Positions 7,176-15,986 of a stretch of DNA of 64,000 nucleotides are shown piece after piece. The translations under genes were made by a program, and so were the position numbers. Position 1 is the stretch's first letter, and the number at the start of each line of letters is the position of its first letter. Below the pieces are notes generated by a model. The model ran no database searches. It saw nothing but the letters and a program-made list of their open reading frames with translations, and was not told where the DNA came from. Origin of the DNA: Advenella sp048381675 (lineage in GTDB: Bacteria > Pseudomonadota > Gammaproteobacteria > Burkholderiales > Burkholderiaceae_B); the NCBI RefSeq assembly GCF_048381675.1, contig NZ_JBLWIS010000002.1:1-64000 (forward strand). The letters run 5' to 3'.

Positions 7176-9473
7176 ATGGCAAATTCAAAGTCGTTAGATG
7201 TTTCTCCCCATTACGAATTCGCGGTTCGAGGCATGACTTGCGCCTCCTGTGTGAGACGTGTTGAAAGATCTATTGCCAAAATCGAGGGTGTTGGTAAAGT
7301 GACGGTCAACCTGGCGTCAGAAACCGCTCATGTTGAATTAAGCAACCGTAACTTGCCGGCCGAACAGATTATTGCCGTTATCGACAAGGCGGGTTATGAA
7401 GCCGCACTTATCGAGCGGGCTGACAAGCAAACCCAAGCGCAAATAGAACACCGTAACCGGGAAATTGCCGGGCTAAAGCGTGATTTGCTGATTGCCGCCA
7501 TCTTTACGGCTCCTGTTTTCATTCTGGAAATGGGGGGCCACCTGATACCCGGTTTTCATCACTGGTTGCATGCTTTCTTGCCTGTGCAAACCAGCTGGAT
7601 TATCCAGTGGATTCTTACCACGATTGTGCTAGCTTTCCCTGGACGACGTTTTTTTACGCTTGGGGTAAAAAGCTTCATGCAAAAATCGCCTGACATGAAT
7701 GCCCTGGTGGCCATTGGTGCGGGTAGCGCTTATATCTATTCGGCCATTGTGACGGCAATGCCCGCACTGATTCCTGAAAATTCCCGTTTCGTGTACTTTG
7801 AGGCGGCAGCAGTGGTTAGTACCCTGATATTGCTGGGTCGTTATCTGGAAGCCCGCAGCAAGGGCCAAACCGGACAGGCGATTGCCCGTCTGATCGGGTT
7901 GCAAGCCAAAACAGCGCACCTGATTGAAAACGGCCAGGTGCGCGATATCCCTCTGGATGAACTGAAGGTGAATGACCTGGTGCTGGTTAGGCCCGGTGAA
8001 ACCGTTCCTGCCGATGGTGTCGTGATGAGTGGCCAGGCGCATATTAATGAATCCATGATGACCGGAGAACCCTTGCCTGTGAGCAAAGTACAGGGAGACA
8101 AGGTGGTGGGCAGTACTGTTAGTACGAATGGCAGCCTGACGGTTCAAGTAGAACAGGTGGGCGACAATACCGTTCTGGCCAACATCATCAAGATGGTGCA
8201 GCAGGCTCAGGCCGATAAACTGCCCATTCAAAACATCCTTGATGTGGTAACCAGCCGTTTTGTGCCGGCCGTACTGGTGGTTGCCGTATTAACGTTTATG
8301 GCCTGGATGATTTGGGGCCCGGAACCTTTGTTGCCGCATGCCTTAACCGCTACGGTAGCCGTGTTGATTATTGCCTGCCCATGTGCAATGGGGCTTGCCG
8401 TGCCGGTCTCTATTATGGTGGCAACAGGCAGGGCAGCGCAGCTTAATATCCTGTTTCGCAAGGCCAGTGCCTTGCAGGTCCTTAAAGATACCAAAGTGGT
8501 GGTTTTTGATAAAACAGGCACCCTGACTCATGGTCATCCTGAACTGACCGATTGGCATGCCACAGATGGTTTTGAACCAGCGCAGTTGTTGGCCAACGTC
8601 GCTGCCATTGAGCAGCATTCGGAGCACCCGATTGCCCAGGCAATCGTCAAGGCGGCACAGCAACAGAATATGGTTCTGCCTCATGTGGATACTTTCCGGA
8701 ATATTTTGGGGGCTGGCATTGAGGCAGAAATTGGCAATGACAGCTATTTGATCGGTTCAGCACAATTTCTGGCAGGTAAAGGAGCGGACTTTGGCACTTT
8801 GACTGACAAAGGCATGGAATTTGCCCGAGAAGGGAAGACACCCATTTTTGTTGCGGTTAACGGCCGGCCTGCAGGCCTGTTCGTGATTGCAGATACCGTC
8901 AAGGAAGATGCGGCAAGCACCATAGCGCAATTACACGGGATGAATATCAAAACCGTGATGCTGACCGGTGATAATGAACAAACTGCGCAGGCGATTGCCC
9001 GTCAATTGAAAATTGACCTGGTATATGCCCAGGCATTGCCTGATGACAAGGTAAAGTATGTCAGACAGATCAAGCAGGAAATGGGGACACTGGTTTTTGT
9101 AGGCGACGGGATTAATGATGCACCGGCCCTGGCCAATGCCGATGTGGGTGTGGCCATTGGCACGGGTACGGATATTGCGATTGAGTCGGCTGATGTCGTG
9201 TTGATGGGCAAAAATATTCAAAACGTGGCGCATGCCGTTTCTTTGTCCAAGGCTACCTTCAGGAATATTTACCAGAACCTCTTCTGGGCCTTTGCTTATA
9301 ATGTGGCGCTTATTCCGATTGCCGCCGGTGCGCTTTATCCGGTGTATGGCTTGGGACTCTCTCCGGTTTTTGCCGCTGGAGCCATGGCATTGTCCAGTGT
9401 GTTTGTGGTGACCAATGCGTTAAGGTTACGCAGGTTTTCAGTTAAAAAAACAGCGTTAGGGAAACCGTTATGA
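7176..9473 (+). CDS. copA: Copper-exporting P1B-type ATPase
   Basis: This 765-residue inner-membrane pump exports Cu(I) to the periplasm. A single N-terminal heavy-metal-associated domain carries GMTCASC (Cys22, Cys25). The membrane Cu-site CPC is at about residues 401-403, the phosphorylation motif DKTGTLT starts at D445, and the ATP-hinge GDGINDAP lies at about 643-650. The HP-type motif (SEHPIAQAI) is also present. ATG 7176 is chosen over a TTG at 7167; no strong Shine-Dalgarno is visible. It is translationally coupled to cueR (ATGA overlap) and preceded by a CueR-type promoter. Confidence 0.95.
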   Translation: MANSKSLDVSPHYEFAVRGMTCASCVRRVERSIAKIEGVGKVTVNLASETAHVELSNRNLPAEQIIAVIDKAGYEAALIERADKQTQAQIEHRNREIAGLKRDLLIAAIFTAPVFILEMGGHLIPGFHHWLHAFLPVQTSWIIQWILTTIVLAFPGRRFFTLGVKSFMQKSPDMNALVAIGAGSAYIYSAIVTAMPALIPENSRFVYFEAAAVVSTLILLGRYLEARSKGQTGQAIARLIGLQAKTAHLIENGQVRDIPLDELKVNDLVLVRPGETVPADGVVMSGQAHINESMMTGEPLPVSKVQGDKVVGSTVSTNGSLTVQVEQVGDNTVLANIIKMVQQAQADKLPIQNILDVVTSRFVPAVLVVAVLTFMAWMIWGPEPLLPHALTATVAVLIIACPCAMGLAVPVSIMVATGRAAQLNILFRKASALQVLKDTKVVVFDKTGTLTHGHPELTDWHATDGFEPAQLLANVAAIEQHSEHPIAQAIVKAAQQQNMVLPHVDTFRNILGAGIEAEIGNDSYLIGSAQFLAGKGADFGTLTDKGMEFAREGKTPIFVAVNGRPAGLFVIADTVKEDAASTIAQLHGMNIKTVMLTGDNEQTAQAIARQLKIDLVYAQALPDDKVKYVRQIKQEMGTLVFVGDGINDAPALANADVGVAIGTGTDIAIESADVVLMGKNIQNVAHAVSLSKATFRNIYQNLFWAFAYNVALIPIAAGALYPVYGLGLSPVFAAGAMALSSVFVVTNALRLRRFSVKKTALGKPL

Positions 9474-9874
9474 ATATTGGTGAAGCAGCAAAGCAAACCG
9501 GCATATCTGCAAAGATGATCCGCTATTATGAAGATACCGGTCTGATCCAGCCGGTCCATCGCAGTGATTCGGGTTACCGGCAATATACTGAAAAGGATCT
9601 GCATGCCTTGCGTTTCATCCGGCGTTCACGGGATCTGGGGTTTTCGGTAGCGCAAATCCAAGAGCTGCTGGCCTTATGGAATGATAAGGGCAGGGCCAGT
9701 GCTGACGTCAAGCAAATAACCCGGCAGCATATTGAAGAATTACAGCACAAAATCGAGCAGTTGCAGGCGATGGTGGATACCCTGCAGCACCTGAACCGGC
9801 ATTGTTCTGGTGATCAGCGCCCTGATTGTCCGATATTAGAGGATCTTGGCCAGGCTAGGCATTGCCCAGGCTAA
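9470..9874 (+). CDS. cueR: MerR-family copper-responsive regulator
   Basis: This 134-residue MerR protein has an N-terminal helix-turn-helix (MNIGEAAKQTGISAKMIRYYE), a long dimerisation coil (about 75-110) and a metal-binding loop with Cys112 and Cys120 (HCSGDQRPDC), the same positions as in E. coli CueR. Monovalent copper, silver or gold is the expected ligand. It overlaps copA by 4 bases, so the activator is made from the operon it activates. Its 3' end overlaps the convergent dadA gene by 20 bases. Confidence 0.93.
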   Translation: MNIGEAAKQTGISAKMIRYYEDTGLIQPVHRSDSGYRQYTEKDLHALRFIRRSRDLGFSVAQIQELLALWNDKGRASADVKQITRQHIEELQHKIEQLQAMVDTLQHLNRHCSGDQRPDCPILEDLGQARHCPG

Positions 9875-11108
9875 AAAGACCGTCAGGAACAGAGGATTTT
9901 TTTCCGCTTATTTTTTCTGCCAGCAATTTGCCAGAGCCGGTAGCCAGCGTAAAGCCTAGCGCACCCTGGCCAATATTCAGCCAAAGATTTTTATATCGGG
10001 TGCCATCAATAATAGGCTTGCCCTTGGGGGTGGCGGGACGCAGTCCCGCCCATTGCTCTGCTTGGGCGTAATTACCGACATCAGGAAACACTGCTTTGGC
10101 TTCGTTAATCAGGGTTTTGAGGCGGTTGGGATCTATGCTTTTATTCATGCCTACCAGGTCGGCCATGCCGGCAATGCGCAGGCGCTTGCCAATACGGGCA
10201 TAAACCACTTTGCGTTCAAAGTCGGTAATGCTGACATGTGGTGCCTGGCTATCGTTTTCGATTGGCAAGGTAAGACTGTATCCTTTAAGCGGGCGAACGG
10301 GCACATCTATATGTAACGGTTTTAGCAAGGCGGTACTTTCGCAGCCTAGCGCGACCACGATATGATCAGCTGAAAGCGACTGCCGGTCTTTAAGTATTAC
10401 GCTAACTTGTGATGAACCATTGCTTTTTAGTAAACCGACTTCATGGTTGAATAGAAATTCTACTCCCCGGTCTAACAGAAGGGTTTTCAGGTTTTGGCAG
10501 AATTTGAAGCAATCGGCCGCTTCTTCACTGGGGGTATAAATACCGCCGGTTATCTGGTTTTTTAGCGGTGCCAGTGCTGGTTCTTTGGTAATGCATTCAT
10601 CCGTGTTCAGGGCAAACTGTTCGCATCCGAGCTGGCGCTGGAAATCAAGCAGTTGAACGGCGCTGTTGAAAGAGGCTGTGCTACGGTGCAAAACCATTTT
10701 TCCGGAAGCCTGGAAGTCTATATCCAGTTTTTCGGTATCTAGTAAGTGATGGAGCAAGTCGCGGCTAAGGAAAGACAGTTGCAGCAGTTCACGGGTTGTT
10801 TTGTCGCTTTGGCTGGCATTGCAGGCTTTCATGAAACGAAGATTCCAGCAGATATCGGCCGGGTCAAGGCTGGGCCGAAAACGCAGGGGAGAATCGGGAT
10901 CAAGTAGCCACTTGGGTACTTTTCCAATAACGCCAGGACCGGCTAGCGGGGCAACATAACTGTAAGAAAGCTGTGCTCCGTTGGCATAGCTGGTTTCAAG
11001 GCCAACATCAGGATTTTTGTCCAGAATACTTACTTTATGACCTTGCTCTGTAAGGTAGTATGCCGTTGTCAGGCCAATTACACCCGCACCTAAAATAAGT
11101 ATTTCCAT
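9855..11108 (-). CDS. dadA: D-amino acid dehydrogenase
   Basis: This FAD-dependent enzyme of 417 residues deaminates D-amino acids oxidatively at the inner face of the membrane and passes electrons to the respiratory chain. The start at 11108 gives MEILILGAGVIGLTTAYYL, the Rossmann FAD motif GxGxxG at the very N-terminus, with AGGAAC just upstream. An in-frame extension to 11258 would run into the preceding gene. Further family signatures are DKNPDVGLETSYANGAQLSYSYVAPLA near residues 30-55 and the C-terminal WAGLRPATPKGKPIIDGT and NIGQGALGFTLATGSG segments. It lies 25 bases after the DUF455 gene, likely one transcript. The substrate range cannot be read. Confidence 0.88.
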   Translation of the reverse strand: MEILILGAGVIGLTTAYYLTEQGHKVSILDKNPDVGLETSYANGAQLSYSYVAPLAGPGVIGKVPKWLLDPDSPLRFRPSLDPADICWNLRFMKACNASQSDKTTRELLQLSFLSRDLLHHLLDTEKLDIDFQASGKMVLHRSTASFNSAVQLLDFQRQLGCEQFALNTDECITKEPALAPLKNQITGGIYTPSEEAADCFKFCQNLKTLLLDRGVEFLFNHEVGLLKSNGSSQVSVILKDRQSLSADHIVVALGCESTALLKPLHIDVPVRPLKGYSLTLPIENDSQAPHVSITDFERKVVYARIGKRLRIAGMADLVGMNKSIDPNRLKTLINEAKAVFPDVGNYAQAEQWAGLRPATPKGKPIIDGTRYKNLWLNIGQGALGFTLATGSGKLLAEKISGKKSSVPDGLFSLGNA

Positions 11109-11133
11109 TATTGTTCCTGTTTTTATGAAACGA

Positions 11134-11925
11134 TTAAACCGAACTGAGCCATGCCAGCTCTTCGTCAGTAAAGCCTGCCTGTTTTCTGGCCTTGATGTTA
11201 AGGGGACCTTTGGGTTTTGCCACACGGTAAGTGTGTACCATGTCGGCATAAGTAGCAATGGGGTCTTTATTCATTTGCTGGCACAAATAAAGATACCATT
11301 TGTTGCCTAATTCTACATGACCAACCTCATCATGCAAAATGATGCCGAGGATTCTGACGCCTTCGTGGTCATTAACGCTGGCCAGCTTGTTCTGAATGAC
11401 CGGGGAAACGTCCAGGCCGCGTGCCTCGAGTGTTCTGGGAACCAGGGCAATCCGGGCAAGAAGGTCGTTGCCGGTTTTTTCACATATTTCCCACAAGCCA
11501 TTATGGGCTGTGAAATCACCGTATTCATGACCCATACTGTGTAAATGTGCCCGTACCAGAGAGAAATGATAGGCTTCTTCTTTGGCAACACGTAGCCAGT
11601 CCCGATAAAAATCTTCAGGCAAATGGGCAAAGCGCCAGATAATGTCAAGGGCCAGATTAATGGCATTAAATTCTATATGCGCAATCGAGTGAATAAGCGC
11701 GGCTTTTCCCTGCTCACTGTTAATGGAACGGTAGGTGACTTTTTGTGGGGGGACCAGTTCGGGCAGCAAGGGCCGGCCAGGAATGGTTTGGCTAGGTGGT
11801 GTTATTTCCTGCGTATGGATAGGCGCCTCGAAATCGATTTGCTGTACAGCGGCAATCTTTTCATCGGGATCCGAAACGATAAGTGCCTGCAGCGCACTTT
11901 CACGAAGGGGAAGGGGGTTTGACAT
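11134..11925 (-). CDS. DUF455 family ferritin-like protein
   Basis: The 263-residue soluble protein belongs to DUF455. The core is a four-helix ferritin-like bundle with putative di-iron ligands: IAHIEFNAINLALD, AKEEAYHF, RTLEARGLD and HDEVGHVELG all carry the expected Glu and His. The biochemical function is unknown; the fold is shared with MiaE-like and other di-iron proteins. It is upstream of dadA on the same strand. A group II intron ends 23 bases before its start codon, so the leader is interrupted unless the intron is spliced. Confidence 0.8.
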   Translation of the reverse strand: MSNPLPLRESALQALIVSDPDEKIAAVQQIDFEAPIHTQEITPPSQTIPGRPLLPELVPPQKVTYRSINSEQGKAALIHSIAHIEFNAINLALDIIWRFAHLPEDFYRDWLRVAKEEAYHFSLVRAHLHSMGHEYGDFTAHNGLWEICEKTGNDLLARIALVPRTLEARGLDVSPVIQNKLASVNDHEGVRILGIILHDEVGHVELGNKWYLYLCQQMNKDPIATYADMVHTYRVAKPKGPLNIKARKQAGFTDEELAWLSSV

Positions 11926-11948
11926 AAAAACAATGATAATTGATAACG

Positions 11949-11993
11949 GTTAGGGAGGGTAGAAACAGGCCATTACTGACCCATTCCCCCCTA
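11949..11993 (-). other. Group II intron domain VI and 3' splice region
   Basis: Read on the minus strand, TTAGGG(G) follows domain V and pairs with (T)CCCTAA just before the proposed 3' end AAC. An inner helix (GGGTCAG with CTG...ACCC) completes a domain VI-like arm. Unlike most group II introns, no bulged A is obvious 7-8 bases from this 3' end, so either the boundary differs slightly or splicing does not use the standard branch. Confidence 0.55.
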
Positions 11994-11994
11994 A

Positions 11995-12028
11995 GAACCG
12001 TACGTGCGACTTTCACCGCATACGGCTC
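11995..12028 (-). ncRNA. Group II intron domain V
   Basis: This 34-base hairpin reads, on the minus strand, GAGCCGTATGCGGT, tetraloop GAAA, then GTCGCACGTACGGTTC (one base shared at the joins). It holds the catalytic AGC triad near its 5' end and the GNRA loop expected of domain V. It begins 28 bases after the maturase stop codon. Confidence 0.93.
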
Positions 12029-12055
12029 AAGCAAAACTAAATATAACACACTGTG

Positions 12056-13753
12056 TTATACCACTTTGCCCACAAATAAACCTTTGCTATGCACTTGTGC
12101 ATGGCAATTAGGGTGTAATAACACCAGATTATCCATCGTGTCCGCACCGCCTGCGACCCGTTGAATAATATGGTGCATATGCCAGCCGGATTCCTCCGTC
12201 AGTGGCAATCGGCACAGGGCACATAACCCGTCCTGTTCATGCCATAGATTGACCTGCTTTCTGATGTGTTTGATGTTGTTCATCAAACGCATATTCCTGC
12301 GTTTCTCTCCATAGCTTTCCCATTCAGGATCAAAAGGGTTATATTCCCCCTTGATTTTTACATGCCTTTTAATGACCGTATCCGCTAATTTGTACAAGGA
12401 CAAATAACTGGTTTTGCCGTCAGCTTGTTCGACTGGGGCTGAAAACATCTCCCGATCATTAAGTCTGTGCCAATACTTCGCACGAACCCATATTTTCGGT
12501 TTATTAGGATGTCTTCGTTTTGCCCACCGCCATAAACAATACCATAACAGGTTATCCAGCCGTGAATACGTCTGTTTGGCGACCACAGGACTATGATAAT
12601 TAGCCCAGCCTTTCAAGATAGGGTTTAGCAGGTAAATTAAGACTTCCTGCTTGACCGCCATATTGGATTTGACCACTTCTTTGAGCTTTTTATAAAATGC
12701 CTGTGCATTTTTCTTACTTGGCTTGATGAACATTTTTCCGGCATATTTACGGAAATTCCATCCTAGAAAGTCAAATCCATCGTCAATGTGCGTGATGCGT
12801 GTCTTTTCCATGGATAGCTCAAGTCCTCTTTGTGAGAGAAATTGCACGATCCACGGCAAAACTGTGGTTTCCAGTAAGTCTTTCGATTCACTGGTGATCA
12901 CAAAGTCATCCGCATATCTGACAATATTTACTTTTAGCTTTAACGATCTGGTTTTGCCGAACAATTCACCGAGGTGATTTTTCAGTCCGGTTTCCAGTCC
13001 GTCCAAAGTCAGATTGGCTAGGGTTGGGGATATGATCCCGCCCTGTGGTGTACCGGCTTCTGTGTTAGCAAACCGGCCGTTAAAAACAACACCTGATTTC
13101 AGCCATTTCTGAAGAATTGATTTGTTCATGGGAACATTATCAATTAACCAGTCATGCCTGATGTTGTCAAAACAACCTTTGATATCCGCATCCAGTACCC
13201 AATTAGCGCTATGCTTATTAGATAAGGAAACGAATAACTGCCCCATCGCATCGGCCGTACTACGGCCTTGCCTGAACCCGTACGAGTCAGGATCAGCCTT
13301 GGCTTCAGCGATAGGTTCCAATGCCATCAAGTGCAATGCCTGCATTGCGCGATCCAGCATGGTTGGTATGCCAAGCGGGCGTTTCTTCCCGTTTGACTTC
13401 GGAATATAGACCCTCCGCAAGGGTTTAGGTCTGTATCCATGTTGCTTTAACCTTGAAATGGCAAGCCATTTCAATTCAGGTGTTTTCCAAAGTTCGCCAT
13501 CGACTCCCGCCGTGTTTTTACCCTGGTTCTCTGTGACTCGTCGAACAGCAAGACATCTGCCACTAAACGAGCGGGTTAGTGATCGTTGCATGGCTTTCAC
13601 TGTGCGCCAATCACCTTCCCGACAAAATTTCACCAATTTGATCTGCATTTCCTTGACATTCCGGTTGACTCGAACCCAGTTGATGCTGTGCCAGTCCTCC
13701 GGTTTGCTGGAGAATGCAGATTCAAGATTACTGGAAGCTTGAATTAATTCCAT
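12056..13753 (-). CDS. ltrA: Group II intron reverse transcriptase/maturase with HNH endonuclease
   Basis: This is an intact 565-residue intron-encoded protein. Reverse transcriptase blocks run from about residue 60 to 370 (VYIPKSNGKKRPLGIPTMLDRAMQ, FRQGRSTADAM, GTPQGGIISP, and the active site YADD). The maturase domain X follows (GWANYHSP, LWRWAKRRHPNK). The C-terminus is an HNH nuclease with two Cys pairs and HH (CALC, MHHI, CHAQVH). The start has AGGAG 7 bases upstream. The RT-X-HNH arrangement resembles chloroplast-like (CL) introns; that class is inferred. All catalytic motifs are present, so the element could be mobile. Confidence 0.95.
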   Translation of the reverse strand: MELIQASSNLESAFSSKPEDWHSINWVRVNRNVKEMQIKLVKFCREGDWRTVKAMQRSLTRSFSGRCLAVRRVTENQGKNTAGVDGELWKTPELKWLAISRLKQHGYRPKPLRRVYIPKSNGKKRPLGIPTMLDRAMQALHLMALEPIAEAKADPDSYGFRQGRSTADAMGQLFVSLSNKHSANWVLDADIKGCFDNIRHDWLIDNVPMNKSILQKWLKSGVVFNGRFANTEAGTPQGGIISPTLANLTLDGLETGLKNHLGELFGKTRSLKLKVNIVRYADDFVITSESKDLLETTVLPWIVQFLSQRGLELSMEKTRITHIDDGFDFLGWNFRKYAGKMFIKPSKKNAQAFYKKLKEVVKSNMAVKQEVLIYLLNPILKGWANYHSPVVAKQTYSRLDNLLWYCLWRWAKRRHPNKPKIWVRAKYWHRLNDREMFSAPVEQADGKTSYLSLYKLADTVIKRHVKIKGEYNPFDPEWESYGEKRRNMRLMNNIKHIRKQVNLWHEQDGLCALCRLPLTEESGWHMHHIIQRVAGGADTMDNLVLLHPNCHAQVHSKGLFVGKVV

Positions 13754-14103
13754 GCTTTTCTCCTAAGTAAATAAATACCCAAAGAGAAAAACAGGTGTCC
13801 CATTGGGATTTGTTTTTCCCAGTGGGTGATTAATTAAAGATTAACAGAACGTTGGTGATGTTTCACCATCTCGAAGTAGGCCCCGTTTCCGGTGGGTTAC
13901 GTGTTTCCCCTATGTATCTCATTACAAGATGCCGTTTGCTTTTTCGAGAATCCCATACCCGCAGTTTCAACAACTCAGCTTGCGCCTTGCCTGCCATCCT
14001 CAAACCGCAAGGATGGCGAAACTACGGGCTTACCACGTTCCTTTTTCACCATAATAATAGTGCTTTAGCGCTCACTTCTTCCCCGGTAGATTTCCGACAA
14101 CGT

Positions 14104-14124
14104 GTTCTCATCAATAACGAGAAC
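14104..14124 (-). other. EBS1 hairpin of the group II intron
   Basis: Stem GTTCTC / GAGAAC presents a nine-base loop containing, on the minus strand, TATTGA. This is fully complementary to the last six bases of the 5' exon (TCAATA), as expected for EBS1-IBS1 pairing. Confidence 0.8.
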
Positions 14125-14686
14125 AACCGTCTACATACCATTTTGGTTATGGCCCATAGTGTCTTCAGCCATTCAATAGTAACGAGGTTTAACAGCGATT
14201 CACATGAGTTGCGCGTGGCACCTTGCCTAGCCCCTCATCCTCATTGACACTTGAAGACTCCATCAGAAGACGTCACCGTCTCTGATGCCAAAATTGGGGG
14301 TACATTGTCACCATGGCTTCACACACATTCGTTACCAAATGTGCATGCATGGATAGGCTGATTATCTGTTGTAAGATAAGTTTTACATTCTCTCACTTGG
14401 CTTTTGGCCATCGAGAACGTAAAACATTGATGAAAAAGGCTACTCGCCTTTATATGCTAAATAAGGATAACTCTTAGCCGTATGTTTGAGACGGTCGAGT
14501 TCATCGCTACCGTGTCAGATCTAAAAAGACTGACTGGTATACAAGAGTAAGCATCGATTAATATACTTAATCGAGACTAATTGACCGATAAATAAATATT
14601 ATTTATCGACATTATCCCCAAGGGGATATTTTGTATCAAATAAACAACAAAAAACAGGTTTTTGGCCTGAAGTTGCCCATTATTTT

Positions 14687-14700
14687 GATCAAAATAGATC
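14687..14700 (-). other. EBS2 hairpin of the group II intron
   Basis: Stem GATC / GATC closes the loop TATTTT (minus strand). The loop is fully complementary to AAAATA in the 5' exon, three bases upstream of IBS1. The short stem is usual for EBS2. Confidence 0.75.
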
Positions 14701-14835
14701 GCAATAACGTTATCAAAAATCGGCATACGCCTAATATTAAGTACTTCTTTAAATGCTTCTTGTTCTAGGCTAGCTACCTAAGTCTTTGATTTAAAAGGAG
14801 ACAACCCTTTGCACGTAGCGAGTGACGTGTCGCAC

Positions 14836-14850
14836 TATTGACCCTATTTT
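14836..14850 (-). other. Intron target: IBS2 and IBS1 in the 5' exon
   Basis: On the minus strand the 5' exon ends AAAATA-GGG-TCAATA directly before the intron GTGCG. The two six-base blocks pair with the EBS2 and EBS1 loops. The uninterrupted site would lie in the roughly 90-bp gap between the divergent hydroxyacid dehydrogenase and DUF455 genes. Confidence 0.8.
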
Positions 14851-14904
14851 AGCCAATTAAGGTGGGTGATATAGTGAACGTTTTTACCGTTGCGGATTAT
14901 TCTC

Positions 14905-15876
14905 ATGAGCCATGTTCCTCATATTGTTTTTTTGGATCGCGCCACCATTCCGGCATTCATCCAGTTAAAGCCTTTTACCTTTGATTGCACGGTAGAGATG
15001 CATGACAATACGCCGGTGCATCTGGTGGCTGAACGCATTGAAACCGCCGATATCGTGATCACTAACAAGGTCCTTATTGATGATAAAAGCCTGGCTGGTG
15101 CAACCTCGCTTAAACTGATCGCCATTTCAGCAACCGGCACGAATGTGGTTGATCTGAAAGCTTGTGAAACCAAGGGGTGTGTGGTTAGCAATATCCGTAA
15201 TTATGCGGTGAATAGCGTACCGGAACATGTGCTGGCCCTTATTTTTGCCCTGCGCAGAAGCATTATTCCTTATCATGCTTCCGTTAAGGCAGGGCGATGG
15301 CAGCAAAGCGGGCAGTTTTGCTATTTTGATTATCCGATCAAAGACTTGGCCAATAGCACCTTGGGTATTTTTGGTTCAGGGGCCTTGGGATCATCATTGG
15401 CCAATCTTGCCAGGGGCCTGGGCATGAAAACCATTTTTGCCTCGCGTAAAGGACAGGTTCCGCGCGATGAAAATTATCGCCCGTTTGATGAAGTACTTGA
15501 AACAGCAGACATTTTGAGCTTGCACCTGCCATTGACTGCAGAGACCCGGAATATGATATCCGACCCTGAGTTCAATAAAATGAAATCCTCGGCTTTGCTG
15601 GTGAATACGGCAAGAGGAGGTCTGGTAGATGAGGAGGCGTTGGTACGAGCCATTAAAGGCAAAAAAATTGGTGGTGCGGCATTTGATGTGGTAACGACAG
15701 AACCCATGCCGGATTCACATCCGTTTATGGCACTGATGGATTATCCCAATTTTATTTTGACGCCACATGTGGCATGGGCCAGTGAAGAGGCGATCCAGGC
15801 ATTGGCTGACCAATTGATAAATAACATTAATTCGTTTGTACGGGGTGAAATCCGCAATCAGGTTTTTTCATCGTAA
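14905..15876 (+). CDS. D-2-hydroxyacid dehydrogenase (glycerate dehydrogenase-like)
   Basis: This NAD(P)-dependent oxidoreductase of 323 residues is in the HprA/SerA family. The catalytic domain halves flank a Rossmann domain at about 105-295 with LGIFGSGALGSSLANLARGLGM. The catalytic Arg (NTARGGLVDE), Glu (TEPMPDSHP) and His (LTPHVAWASEEA) are all visible. Substrate is probably hydroxypyruvate or glyoxylate. The ATG at 14905 is preferred over an upstream TTG at 14890; no clear ribosome binding site precedes either. It is followed 110 bases later by a GMC oxidoreductase on the same strand. The group II intron lies directly upstream. Confidence 0.82.
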   Translation: MSHVPHIVFLDRATIPAFIQLKPFTFDCTVEMHDNTPVHLVAERIETADIVITNKVLIDDKSLAGATSLKLIAISATGTNVVDLKACETKGCVVSNIRNYAVNSVPEHVLALIFALRRSIIPYHASVKAGRWQQSGQFCYFDYPIKDLANSTLGIFGSGALGSSLANLARGLGMKTIFASRKGQVPRDENYRPFDEVLETADILSLHLPLTAETRNMISDPEFNKMKSSALLVNTARGGLVDEEALVRAIKGKKIGGAAFDVVTTEPMPDSHPFMALMDYPNFILTPHVAWASEEAIQALADQLINNINSFVRGEIRNQVFSS

Positions 15877-15986
15877 ACTTTCTGCTCTGTCCTGATAGGT
15901 GTTTGCCCTGCTTGTGTCAAAAAATGCAAACTTCTATGCTGATTATGCTTCCTTGGAGGAACAAATTCAGTGTTTAAGAGGCGGAT

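Larger units (their letters stand above)
11949..14835 (-). mobile_element. Group II intron with maturase ORF, about 2.9 kb
   Basis: This is a complete-looking retroelement on the minus strand. The 5' end GTGCG is at 14835-14831. The 5' exon immediately upstream carries IBS1 (TCAATA) and, three bases further, IBS2 (AAAATA). Each has a perfectly complementary hairpin loop inside the intron (EBS1 at 14111-14116, EBS2 at 14691-14696). Domain V is at 11995-12028, followed by a domain VI-like hairpin, with a 3' end proposed at AAC (11949). The 1.1 kb between 13754 and the 5' end is structured RNA (domains I-III and part of IV), not coding. It is inserted between divergent genes, in the orientation of DUF455-dadA. 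The 5' boundary is well supported; the 3' boundary is good to a few bases. Confidence 0.88.

Noticed and set aside
13852..14247. 131-codon plus-strand frame inside the group II intron
   Set aside because: This stretch is domain I RNA of the intron and includes the EBS1 hairpin.
14225..14340. Alternative intron 5' ends near 14.2-14.3 kb (GTGTG on the minus strand)
   Set aside because: The preceding bases do not pair with the EBS loops, and the EBS2 hairpin at 14687-14700 lies outside such a boundary.
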